Source: Sodiomyces alkalinus F11 (lineage: Eukaryota > Ascomycota > Sordariomycetes > Glomerellales > Plectosphaerellaceae). From it: a stretch of 64,000 nucleotides of DNA. The notes beneath the pieces are model-generated. The model did not search any database. It saw nothing but the letters and a program-made list of their open reading frames with translations, and had not been told where the DNA came from. Positions 35,463 through 45,050 of this stretch are shown here, piece after piece (position 1 is the stretch's first letter; each line of letters opens with the position of its first letter). Where the stretch lies: assembly GCF_003711515.1 (NCBI RefSeq), contig NW_021167090.1, forward strand, positions 937,346 to 1,001,345, written 5' to 3'. A program made the translations under genes and the position numbers.

Positions 35463-37130
35463 GGGGGGGGTTTTCTTTTTTTCTTTTCTTTTTTTCTTTT
35501 CTTTTCTTTTCCTTTTTTTTTTTTTTTTTGTCCTTTTTGTTCCTTTTCTTCTCCCCCTTTTTTCCCCCTCTCTCTCCCGTTCCCCCATTCCATCGAGAGT
35601 GGCCCAAGGCATGACCAGGCGTCATGCGGTTTTATGAAAGGATAATGTCCAGACGTGACAAAAAAACACACTCAACGACGACATACAAGGAGGAAGGGGA
35701 CAAGACAAAAAAAAACAATACGGGCCGGTGGAAAAGCAATCCGAGGGAAATCGAATGAACTGTTAGACCAGGGATACGGGCCAGCAACTGGCAAGGATAC
35801 CATACTATACCGACAGATTGGCGACGGTAATTATTAGGAAGGGGGGAGGAGGGGTCGTGTTGGGAAATGGGGGAGGTTCAAAACTGGGCTCGGGAGAGTT
35901 CAGGGCGCTTTGGCTTGCTTTCGGGTTCTTCATTATTCACTTATCTCCAGGGTTCTCGACGGTCTTGGGAACAAGGAGGATTTTACACGGGAATGGATGG
36001 GTTCAAGGAAGTATGTAAATTTTTGTTTTCTTTTTCTTTTTCTTCTCCTTTTCAGGTTGTTCTTGGTGGACATACCCCGAGGCGGAAAGGCTGGGACCAG
36101 GGCTCACTCAACTCGCTGCATGGGAAGGCGTTGAATTCGGGTATCGTGATAGTCTTTTGGTCTGTAGTAGTATTTATTTATGACTAGGGACTAGGGAAGC
36201 AGTCAGGTTGATGCCGAATACTATGAATACTCGCGATATTCCCGAATCTTGAGTATAATTTCGGAGGCTGCGGAAGCTGTCTGTGTCTGTCGATTCTTCG
36301 CGAGAATGGGCCAGATATAACATATATCTGGGTCAACGGTCTTTTCAACGTCAAGTCCGCCAGCCTGGGGGTGCGTTGTAAAATGTAATATAAATATAGG
36401 GCAATTAGTAGGAAGATACGCAGCACTCGACCCGTCGCACCCGTCGACTTTACAGTGCTCGGTAGTAGACCTGACTGGATTCTTAAGATATCATGGCACG
36501 GTGTTCATGATCGCCCAGACGTATTCTGCAGATCGATGGCTGGATGATGAGTCCGGCGATGCCTGGATACCTGGTATGTAGTTTCATTTTCCTGGCGCGA
36601 CTGAAATTTAAGTGGGGGAATTGATTGAATTAACATGTGGTTATGCTGGCATTAAATGGCGTATAATGAGAGCATCACGGTCGGCTTCCTCCTGCTCGAG
36701 GCATGGACATGGAACAGAGGATAGAACTTGTCGAACTTACAGGGGGAGATAGGAGTAGTAATATGTAATGTGTTAGTAATATGTATATGTATGTGTAATA
36801 GCAAATGGCGTCACCATAGGTACAGTACAGTAAGGTACTACACCGAGCTTCGCAGCTTCGCAGCTTCGGGAGCTTCCTCGGTACCTAGGTAATTAGTTTG
36901 TGACTCTTACATCTCATCATCCCCCCCTTCCTCTGCTCCCCAAGCTCGTGATACCAACAGAGAGCAGACACCAAGGTCAGATACTTATAGTACACTGTCA
37001 TCTTCCACCACGTCATTCAACTCTACTTGATTACTAACAATCGGCCATTCCCAACAACACCCTTTGTCGAGCATCACCACCACAATCACCACCACCATCA
37101 CCACCAACATCGTCTCATCACACACCCACC
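35463..37130. other. Spacer between kcs1 and the nitrilase gene
   Basis: It starts with a very long T-rich tract (about 35466-35580) right after the kcs1 stop, presumably 3' UTR. It then holds small unconvincing frames, a TCGCAGCT direct repeat near 36846-36870 and a CACCAC-rich leader (37073-37130) before the nitrilase start. No gene was seen. Confidence 0.55.
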
Positions 37131-38661
37131 ATGACACCCCCCGACCCCCCACCCCCAGCACGCCACCACGTGCGTCTAGCAACAGCAAGCCCCGGCTCCC
37201 ACCCCTCAGGCCTAACAAGCACCATGCAACACCTCGCCGCCCTCACCCGCCGCGCCGCCGCCCTGCACGCCGACCTGCTCCTCCTCCCGGAAGCCTTCCT
37301 GGGCGGCTACCCGCGGGGCTCGGGCTTCGGCACCGTGGTAGGCGACCGCACCGCCGCCGGGAGGGAGGAGTTCCGCCACTACTTCAAGGGCGCCGTCGAC
37401 CTGGGCGACCTTGTCGGCGAGGCGGGCGCCGGGGGCGGGGTCAAGTGGGTGAGGCGCGAACTGAGCCCCGCCGGAAGCCACGACGGCGAGGACGGCCTGG
37501 GCGGGGTGCGTGGGGACGGCACGAGGGAGGAGCTGGAAAAGCTGAGTCGCGAGACGGGCGTCTTCCTCGTCGTGGGGCTGATTGAGCGGGCGGGCGGGAG
37601 TTTGTACTGCGCTGTTGTCTATGTCGATCCGGTCAGGGGGGTCATTGGGAAGAGACGCAAGGTGATGCCCGTACGTCCGTCCTGCCCCTCGTTGGCAAAA
37701 CAGATTGATGGACCAGACGACTGACAACTGACAACTGACAACCGACAACGCAGACGGCCTCGGAACGCCTCATCTGGGCCCAAGGCGCCCCCGCCACCCT
37801 CCGCGCCGTGTCCACCACCATCCGCGGCATCCGCCTCAACCTCGCCGCCGCCATCTGCTGGGAGAGCTACATGCCGCTGGTCCGCCAGGCCCTCTACGCC
37901 CAGAACATCAACCTCTACCTCGCCCCCACCGCCGACGGCCGCGACGCCTGGCTGAGCCTGATGCGCACCGTCGCCTGCGAGGGCCGCTGCTTCGTCGTCA
38001 GCTCCAACATGGCCGTCCCCAAGAAGAGCGAGAGTGAGCCCACACGATCCGTTGCCGACTCTGTCCCCGAAATCGCGAGCCCCGTGGCTGCTTCGTTCCC
38101 GCCGCATCATGGCCACCGCCGGAGGAAGAGCGTCGTGGTGGAGGATGGGCATGAGATTGTGCTCTGCTGTGATGAGGATGGGGGGCAGAAGGAGAAAGAG
38201 GGGCAGAAAGAGAAAGAGAGAGAGGAACAGTCACAGTCACAGTCACAGCCACACTCACAGTCACACTCACAGTCACACTCACAGACGCAAGTTCAAGAAC
38301 AGGACGGGGAAGTGAATGGTCGCAGCCCCGCCCCCGCTTCTGCAGACTCTGCCAAGACGGAATGGAGTTCCCGCGGCGGTAGCTGCATCGTCGGTCCCCT
38401 GGGAGACGTCCTCGCCGGTCCCCAGTGGGAAGACGACCAGGGAATCATCTGGGCCGACGTCGATTTCGAGGACTGTGTTCGGGGAAGGCTGGACTTGGAC
38501 GCCGGCGGCAGTTATTCTAGGCAAGCTCTTTCTCCCTCTCCTCCCCCTTTTGCCTGCTTCTGCTGCATCGCGCGCTCTAACGACGACGGCCGTCACACAG
38601 GAACGACTCGTTCCGGTTTTCCGTTGATGGTCTTGATCTTGAACCCCTGCCGTATTATTAG
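37131..38661 (+). CDS. Nitrilase (carbon-nitrogen hydrolase) with disordered insertion, 3 exons
   Basis: The model is join(37131..37670, 37754..38520, 38601..38661), 455 residues. Intron 1 is GTACGT...GCAG. Intron 2 is GC-AG (AG|GCAAGC ... CACAG) with a CTCTAAC branch site, and it rejoins SYSR to NDSFRFSVD. The catalytic Glu-Lys-Cys triad is visible: E54 (LLPEAFLGGYPRG), K177 (KRRKVMP|T) and C215 (ICWESYMPL). The CWE-x-YMPL box marks true nitrilases, which hydrolyse nitriles to acid plus ammonia, rather than amidases. The conserved tail GGSCIVGPLGDVLAGP and WADVDFEDCVRGRLDLDAGGSY follow. Between SSNMAV and the GGSCIVGPLG strand lies an insertion of about 110 residues (about 270-383) rich in E/K then Q/S/H repeats, unusual for this compact fold. 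The natural nitrile is unknown. No signal peptide is seen. Confidence 0.9.
38227..38284 (+). repeat. CAGTCA/CACTCA hexanucleotide repeat inside the nitrilase CDS
   Basis: Imperfect hexamers CAGTCA, CAGCCA and CACTCA in frame encode alternating Ser-Gln and His-Ser-Gln-Ser units in the inserted region of the nitrilase. Confidence 0.9.
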
Positions 38662-39150
38662 GTGCTAATGGAGTAGAGCGGAGGCAAAAAAAAACAAAAT
38701 TTACGGAGAAACTTGACAGTTCCCATGTTCCCATGCCTACATAATGTAATGTATTCGGACAGGCCTTGTTATTACCATTCGCTGTGAATCTCATCGTCTT
38801 CATTTCTGTTCAGTGTTCCAGCATCCCATGTCTCACGGTCACACTTAGTCTTACGGTCTCGCGACGAAACAAAACCACTGGGTATCCCTTCCACCTACTC
38901 CCAGCCAAAGAACCCAGCATAATATAGAAAGAAAAAAACAAGAAAAAAAAAGAAAAGAAAAAAAGAAAAAGGCTCAACCCCATATTGTACCCCTTCCCAA
39001 GCCCGGTCTTGTACCAAGCCTCTAGACAGATCCCTTGCCTAGGAGCCTCCCTCGTGTAATCCGCCTTCGAGAACCGCAAAAACACAAAACCAGCAAAAAC
39101 AGGCATCGAGACATCATCATCTGCCGGCACCGAGACACCTCACAAGCGTC
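38662..39150. other. Short spacer between convergent nitrilase and disordered-protein genes
   Basis: The 489 bp contain the two 3' ends and an A-rich tract (about 38928-38972). No gene was seen. Confidence 0.6.
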
Positions 39151-40586
39151 CTACTGCCTGTCCCCCTTTCCGTCCTTTTCCGTGTTCCTCTCCGGCGGAC
39201 TCGCCAACGGACTCGACACACCGCCGATACTCCCACTAATACTCTCCGCCCGTCCGTGGCCCAAGAGCCCGCTACGCATGCTGGCGCCATCGTTCTGCTG
39301 CTTGGCGTACACACTGTTGCGCTCGCCGCCGCCGCCTCCGCCTCGCGACCCGCCCTGCGACTGGTATAACCCCGCCGGCGCGGGCGCCACGGCGCTGCCG
39401 GTCGGGTCGACGTTGGCGCTGAGCACGCTGAGGGGCAAGGACTCGCGGCTGCCGCCCCACAGGGACGACGGCGCCAGGGCGCGCACCGAGGCGTCGGTGT
39501 CGAGGGAGCGGCGGCGGCGGCGTTGGGAGGACGACGCGAGCGTGAGGATCGAGGCGTTGTCGGTGAGGAGGTTGTTGGCCGTCGCGCTCGAGTAGGTGGT
39601 GGGATGGCCGGGGCCGGCGGACGAGGGAGCCAGGTGGGCGGGGATGGCGGACGCTGGGGTCGTGGTGGTCGGGAACGGTTGGTGGAATTGGATCGCCTGC
39701 GCGTTGTTGTTATTGTTGCTGTTGTTGTTGCTGCTGCTGCTGCTGCTGCTGTTGTTGTTGTTGTTGTTGTTGTTATTGTTGTTCTGGCCGTGGTGGATGC
39801 TGCTGGAATGGCCGTGGCCGTGGCCGGTGCCGCCGCCGTGCGTCCCTGCTTGTTGTTGTTGTTGCTGCTGCTGCTGCTGGCCGTTGGGCGGCACGGACGA
39901 GTGGATGGTGGTTAGGGTGGTGGTCAGAGAACGGACCGAGGGCGCCGGAGAGGAGAAAGTGCTGTCGCCTCCACGACGCGACTCCATGCCGCCGACGGTG
40001 CGGCTGGTCCCAGCAACTGAGGAGGGAGCGACGATGGATTGCTGGGCTTCATGGTCGGTGGCTACAGTTGGGGCCAGAGACCTCGCGCCGGCGGTGTGTC
40101 TGCGATGGCTATTTCCGTCTCCGTCTCCGTCCCCGTCCCCGTCCCCGTACCCTAATGGAGGGCTTGGATCCAGTGAGCTGAGGCTGCCATTACTCTGGGC
40201 GGTGGAAAAGGAAGAAGGAGAGCTGTGTGTCTTGTTGTGATTGTGGGTAGAGACACCGTGGCGGGTGCCGATGGTGCCAGACTGCGGGTAGGGATTGTTG
40301 TTCTTGGAGGGAGCGCGTTTGTCCTGTTTCTTCTTTTTGGTGATAGGTCGCTTCGTATTGGACGAATTCGTTGAGGACGGATCGTTGGACGAAGAAAAAG
40401 AACCCTTGTTGAAGTTGGTGAGCTTCTTTACCCATGTGGAGAATGGACGGCGACGCCCGGAACGGTCAGGCTGATCTATCATCGACGTTAGTACGGAGGG
40501 GGTAGAAGAGGAGAAGAGAGTCGAAGATTAGGGGGGAAATGGCCTGGCCTACCCTGAGGAAGGGACGGGGCTGCGGTCGTCGCCAT
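39151..40586 (-). CDS. Disordered polyQ/polyN fungal protein, 2 exons
   Basis: The model is complement(join(39151..40475, 40553..40586)), 452 residues. A 34-nt first exon (MATTAAPSLPQ) splices through GTAGGC...GATAG to DQPDRSGRRRPFSTWVKKLTNF. The conserved pieces are that basic N-terminus and a C-terminal block with NLLTDNASILTLASSS, RRRRRSLDTDASVRALAPSS and GGSRESLPLSVLS. The same blocks occur in ascomycete proteins that databases sometimes label as polycystin-type cation channels. This sequence has no membrane segment, so that label is unsupported. Between the blocks are homopolymers: GD repeats, a run of ten Gln, eleven Asn followed by Ser and mixed Asn/Ser, and HG repeats. Function is unknown. 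Long polyQ/N tracts suggest a prion-like, condensate-forming region (inference). Confidence 0.82.
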
Positions 40587-41710
40587 GAGAGGCGAGTCTG
40601 GGATGGAGGGTTGAGATGGACGAATGGTTTGGCCGTTGGACTGGCCGATGGGGTGACGATGAGAAGATATGGAGGAGTTGCGAAATCGAGCTGGCGAGGC
40701 AGGATCCACAAGTAAGAAATACTGTGGAGGAGACCAAATACCAGAAATGTTAGAGGAGTGGAAGGAGTGGAAGGAGTGGAAGGAGTGGAAGGAGTGGAAG
40801 GAGGGCAGAGCAGGGCAGGGCAGGGCGATGGATGGAATCGCTGAAAGGTGTTTGGGAGGGGTGGGAATTGAATGGAAAGGGGAGGGTTTGGTGGTGGTTT
40901 TGGCGCTGCTTGGGAATTGTTTTAGGGTGATTGCGAGCGTTTGGGCGCTGTGTTTGCCTGCGCCCGACGTACATGTATAAGCATGTACCGAGGACGGCTT
41001 TTATCTACACGTGAATAGGTACCTTAGTTCCGATAGGGAAGGTACTGTTCTTAGAAGGTCTCTATCGGGTGTCACCGCCGTCTCAGTCAGTGCCTGCTAC
41101 CTCATCGCTTGTACCTCCTCGGATACAGGTACTTGATACTTCGTACGGCATTGCTTCATCCAATCGATATACCCTTATTACTGCCAAGGCCTGCCTTGAA
41201 GCCACTCAGCACTTGAAGATATGGACCATGTCATTTTCTTCGTACGAAGATGTGCGAGGGGTTTTTTCTTATTTATTTAGTTTTCTTTCCTTTTTGTCGT
41301 CAAAACTTTGTTGTAATATTGATTGTCAGAGTCGTCGGACAGGTACAGTACTTTTGAGATGACGTCGCTTTGTTGCCTGTGTCCATGCTGCTGCGTCATC
41401 GGTGCTCATCTGACCCATCTGTGCTGACTAAGAGCTCTGTGTATGCCTTCCCTGGTCTCCCAAACCAATGATCTTACTAAGCACTTGCACTCCCTTTTAC
41501 CCAAGCTCATCGCACCACCACAATCTCATCACACATCTTCAACTTGTTATCACACAACCATCGACGGCACTGGGCATACAACACCCCCCCAGGGTCAACT
41601 TGTCGACCCCTTCTTTCCCATCTCCGGTAAAAGGTCCTCCATGTGATCCAATCGCCCTCTATGATCGGGTACTGTTTCTACCAGGATCCTTTCTTCCCGC
41701 CATAGCCCTC
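40587..41710. other. Divergent promoter region between disordered-protein gene and mlh3
   Basis: It holds a 9-bp minisatellite (40757-40801), an AGGTACCTTAG motif near 41018 and small frames without domains. The frame running into 41711 from upstream (from about 41468) shows no conserved residues before the mlh3 Met. Confidence 0.55.
40757..40801. repeat. Minisatellite: 5 perfect copies of AGTGGAAGG
   Basis: Five consecutive identical 9-bp units lie about 170 bp upstream of the minus-strand start at 40586, in the promoter or 5' UTR. A GCAGGGCAGGG run follows at 40812-40826. Confidence 0.95.
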
Positions 41711-44592
41711 ATGTCCATCCGGCCTCTGCCAGACGACGTGGTTCAGCAGATCAGGTCGTCCGTCGTCATTACCTCCTTGAACGACGCCGTCCTTGGCCTC
41801 ATCAAGAACTCTGTGGACGCCTCGGCTACTAAGATCAACGTCTCGGTCGAGTACGCTAGAGGCAACTGCTCCGTCGAAGACGATGGCCTCGGTATCGCAC
41901 CTGACGAGTTTCGCGAGACCGGAGGATTAGGCAAGCATCATTGTGAGCACAGCAGTCGCCGCTCTCGGGAGACAGTATGGGGGAACCGGGAGGGGGTGAA
42001 CATGCTAATACTCAGTCCCTTTTCGCAGACACCTCGCGATATCCGCCGACGGACCACATCTATGGATCCCACGGCGCCTTCGTCTCTTCGCTGGCCACCC
42101 TGTCCCTGACCTCCATCACTTCTCACCACCACGAACATCTTTCTCACAACACCATCACCATCCATAACGGAAAAGTCTTGGCCCGCAACACCCCGGCCCT
42201 CCCGGAGCACAGGCTTCGGCTGCTCTCCTCTGACCATGGCACCCGTGTCGTCGTCCGAGACCTCTTTGGGCGCATGCCTGTCCGCGTCAAGCAGAGGCCC
42301 TTGGCTGCCGACAAGTCCTCGCTGGATAGGGAATTTTCTCGTCTCGTCCGCTTGGCTGTTGCCATCGTTCTCGCCTGGCCTCGCCCCGTCGTCCTTTCGC
42401 TTCGAGACGGCATCACCGGCAACCAAGTCCGGCTCAGACCGCCCCCTCCGTCTCACCAGTCGGGCGTTCAGACACAGACTCACTCCGACGCTGATGCGAC
42501 TCTGACGACCCGAGTCTCCACGTCCTTGGTGCAGGCCGGCTTGGCCGACGATCTGTCCTACGGCACCTGGGTTCCCGTCGCCGCATCGGCCGGCAACTTG
42601 TCCGTACGTGGCTGCATATCCCTCAACGCCGTCGCCACGAGGCGGGCCCAGTTCATCAGCCTGGGCATCCACCCCCTGCACAACGAGTACGGCCTCAACG
42701 TCCTCTACGACCAGGTCAGCCGCGTGTTTTCCAACTCGGCCTTCTCTGCCGAAGAAGACGAAGGCGACACCGACGGCGAGCCGAGGGACAAGTACGCCGC
42801 CCGGCAGCTGAGGACGAAACGGACGCTCGATCGCTGGCCCATGTTTTACTTTCGCGTAGAGCTGTCCTCGGACCAGGAGCCTGCGCGGCGCTTGCCATCC
42901 TTGGACGAAACCCTCGACCGCCCCCACACGCTTTCCGGCATCGTCGACCTGTTGAGGTTGATGTGCTTCGAATTCTTGAAGAAGTATCACTTTCGGCCCC
43001 ATTCGCTGGCGAGGGACACTCGCTCCGCGAAGAAGGATATTTCGAGCAGGTTCCAGACGACCACGCAACCCGCTGAACGGAGGGGTGCCGCTGCGACTGC
43101 CGCTGCCCCGTCGAAACGCAAGCACCCACGGTCTGCGACGCCCGTAGCAACCGCCCCCCGCCGTCCAGAGTCGCCCTTTGACCTGTGGCAGCGCGTCAAG
43201 GTCGGTAAAGCGAGGCAAGCCCAATCTCCTGCGTGTAAATCGTGTGCGCACGAGTCGCCGTCGAAGCCGGAATCTCCCCTCATTGACAAGAACGGTCGAC
43301 TGCTGCGACAGCCTTTTGACGATGTGGACGTACCGGAAGTAACCACGACCAAGTGTGGCGATGGAAAATTCCGCGATGCAGCGTATGGCACTCCTACCAG
43401 TCGACCCGGGAGCTCCCAACCTAAAGCTCCCGGGACCTCGACTACATTTCCCGCCTCTCGTTTCAACGAATCACAGAGCGACGCATCTGTTGCGCCTGCT
43501 GCGTCATGCCGCGAATATACCACGCAAAAGAGAATCCGACTCGAGGACACCACGACGACCGAGAGCGAACCTAGCGAGTGGGTGGAAAAGGTGGTTTCGG
43601 CGTGGGAGAACCCCGTGTTCCCAACCGTAGACCCACCCGTGCGACGCATCGAAGAGGCGACAACCACCGCGGGCGGCGACGCAAAAGACCCTACCCGGGC
43701 TTGTACTGGCGGCGTCTCCTTCGACCTATCCACGCTCCGACTGGGCGAAAAGCTGTCCAGAGGCGCCCTGGGTCGGGCCAAAGCCATCGCGCAGGTGGAC
43801 CGAAAGTTCCTCCTCGTCAGACTCCCTTCGGAAACGCGGTCCCTGTTGGTGCTCGTCGACCAGCACGCCGCGGACGAGCGGTGCCGCCTCGAAGCCCTGA
43901 TGCGGGACTACTTCGTCGACGTCGACGGGACGGGGCCGCGAGCTCGAACAGAGACCCTGGGAACAACCCTAACATTCGAATTCGACGTCCGGGAGTGCGA
44001 GCTGCTTCGCCGCTTTTCGGCTTACTGGAGCCACTGGGGGGTGGTGTACCGCGTCAGGCCGCCCGTGCAGCACGGCCAACGGCAGCCACATCCCCGTCCC
44101 CCGGAAAGCGGGCGTCGTCGAACCGGCGTCGTGGATATCACGAGCCTGCCGCCCAGCATCCTGGAAAGGGGCTGCGCGGAGCCGCGGCTCGTGGTGGGCC
44201 TGCTCCGTAACGAGATTTGGAGGTGGGAGGACGAAGGGGGGGTGCCCGCGTACGCGTACGCGGCATCATCCCAGGGCGGAGCGGGCGTCCGGAGCGCGGC
44301 CGACTGGGTGGCCAACTTCCAGGGATGTCCGCAGGGGATCTTGGACATGCTCCATTCCAGGTCGTGCCGCAGCGCCATCATGTTCAATGACGAACTGTCC
44401 CTGGAGGAGTGCGGCGACCTGCTTCGACGGCTGGGTTGCTGTGTGTTTCCCTTTCAGTGCGCGCACGGGAGGCCGTCGATGGTTCCCCTGGTCGACATGG
44501 AGAGCTTGTCGTATGTTTTTCGGGGGGAGGAAAAGACTACGAGGGGAGGTTTTGGTAAACAGCTTCTGCAGTCGGGGATTATGAAGGAATGA
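41711..44592 (+). CDS. mlh3: DNA mismatch repair/meiotic recombination protein Mlh3 (MutL family), 2 exons
   Basis: The model is join(41711..41942, 42029..44592), 931 residues. The intron is GTGAGC...CGCAG. The N-terminal GHKL ATPase has IKNSVDA (Mg-binding Asn), EDDGLGI and ETGGLGK. The central region (about 380-630) is disordered. The C-terminal endonuclease domain has DQHAADERCRLE (DQHA-x2-E-x4-E, from D688), SCRSAIMFND and CAHGRPSMVPL, the last being the Mlh3 form of the metal-binding C-x-HGRP motif. With Mlh1, Mlh3 forms MutL-gamma, which nicks DNA to resolve meiotic crossovers and helps repair insertion/deletion loops (established). The position of the MutL catalytic Glu, four residues before the conserved Asn, reads Gly (VLGLIKN; see findings). 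The Met at 41711 begins the conserved IRPLPDDVVQQIRSSVVI strand, and an upstream in-frame extension is not conserved. Confidence 0.92.
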
Positions 44593-45050
44593 ATAGAGGC
44601 GTTGGTTGGGATATACGGATAGGATTCAGCATGATACCCAGTTGATATGTCCATTGGAGGTATTGCGGTATTGATATAGGGGATTTTGATGCCCTTGGTA
44701 GTATGTTTGTAGAATATACTTTTCCATGTTACAGTTTTCGCATGCTTCACCGACTTGGAGTGGAAGTACATAGTACTCGCTCTTTTCCAGCTTTTCATGC
44801 AACCCAGCAGAGCTGATGCTTAGTAAGATTAATCATCGTGCACGGCTCCAAGCTCCCCACAGCAGCGTCATTTGGCTGCCAGCATTGAACCCCCCGAGAC
44901 CAAGACCCCAACCTGAAGACCCCCAAGACCCAAGACCGCGTCCTCACCTTAGCAACCTCTCAACCTCCCACTCTCCCTCCCACTCTGCCCTCCCACGTCC
45001 ATTCGAATTCGCCTCTTACGCCTCCAACCTCATCTTGAGGCGATGTAGCC
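44593..45050. other. Spacer between mlh3 and vps11
   Basis: These 458 bp hold CAAGACCC-type direct repeats (about 44898-44938) and a pyrimidine-rich vps11 leader. No gene was seen. Confidence 0.6.

Noticed and set aside
38227..38284. CRISPR-like array
   Set aside because: These are contiguous hexamers with no spacers, inside a fungal coding sequence.
39596..40240. Plus-strand frame with long polyLeu and polyVal runs that looks like membrane helices
   Set aside because: The runs are the reverse complement of the polyQ/polyN repeats of the minus-strand gene. The minus strand has the conserved blocks and splice sites.
41938..43419. 493-codon frame on the minus strand opposite mlh3
   Set aside because: It is an antisense shadow with Gly/Arg-rich composition and no conserved motif, and the sense strand encodes Mlh3.
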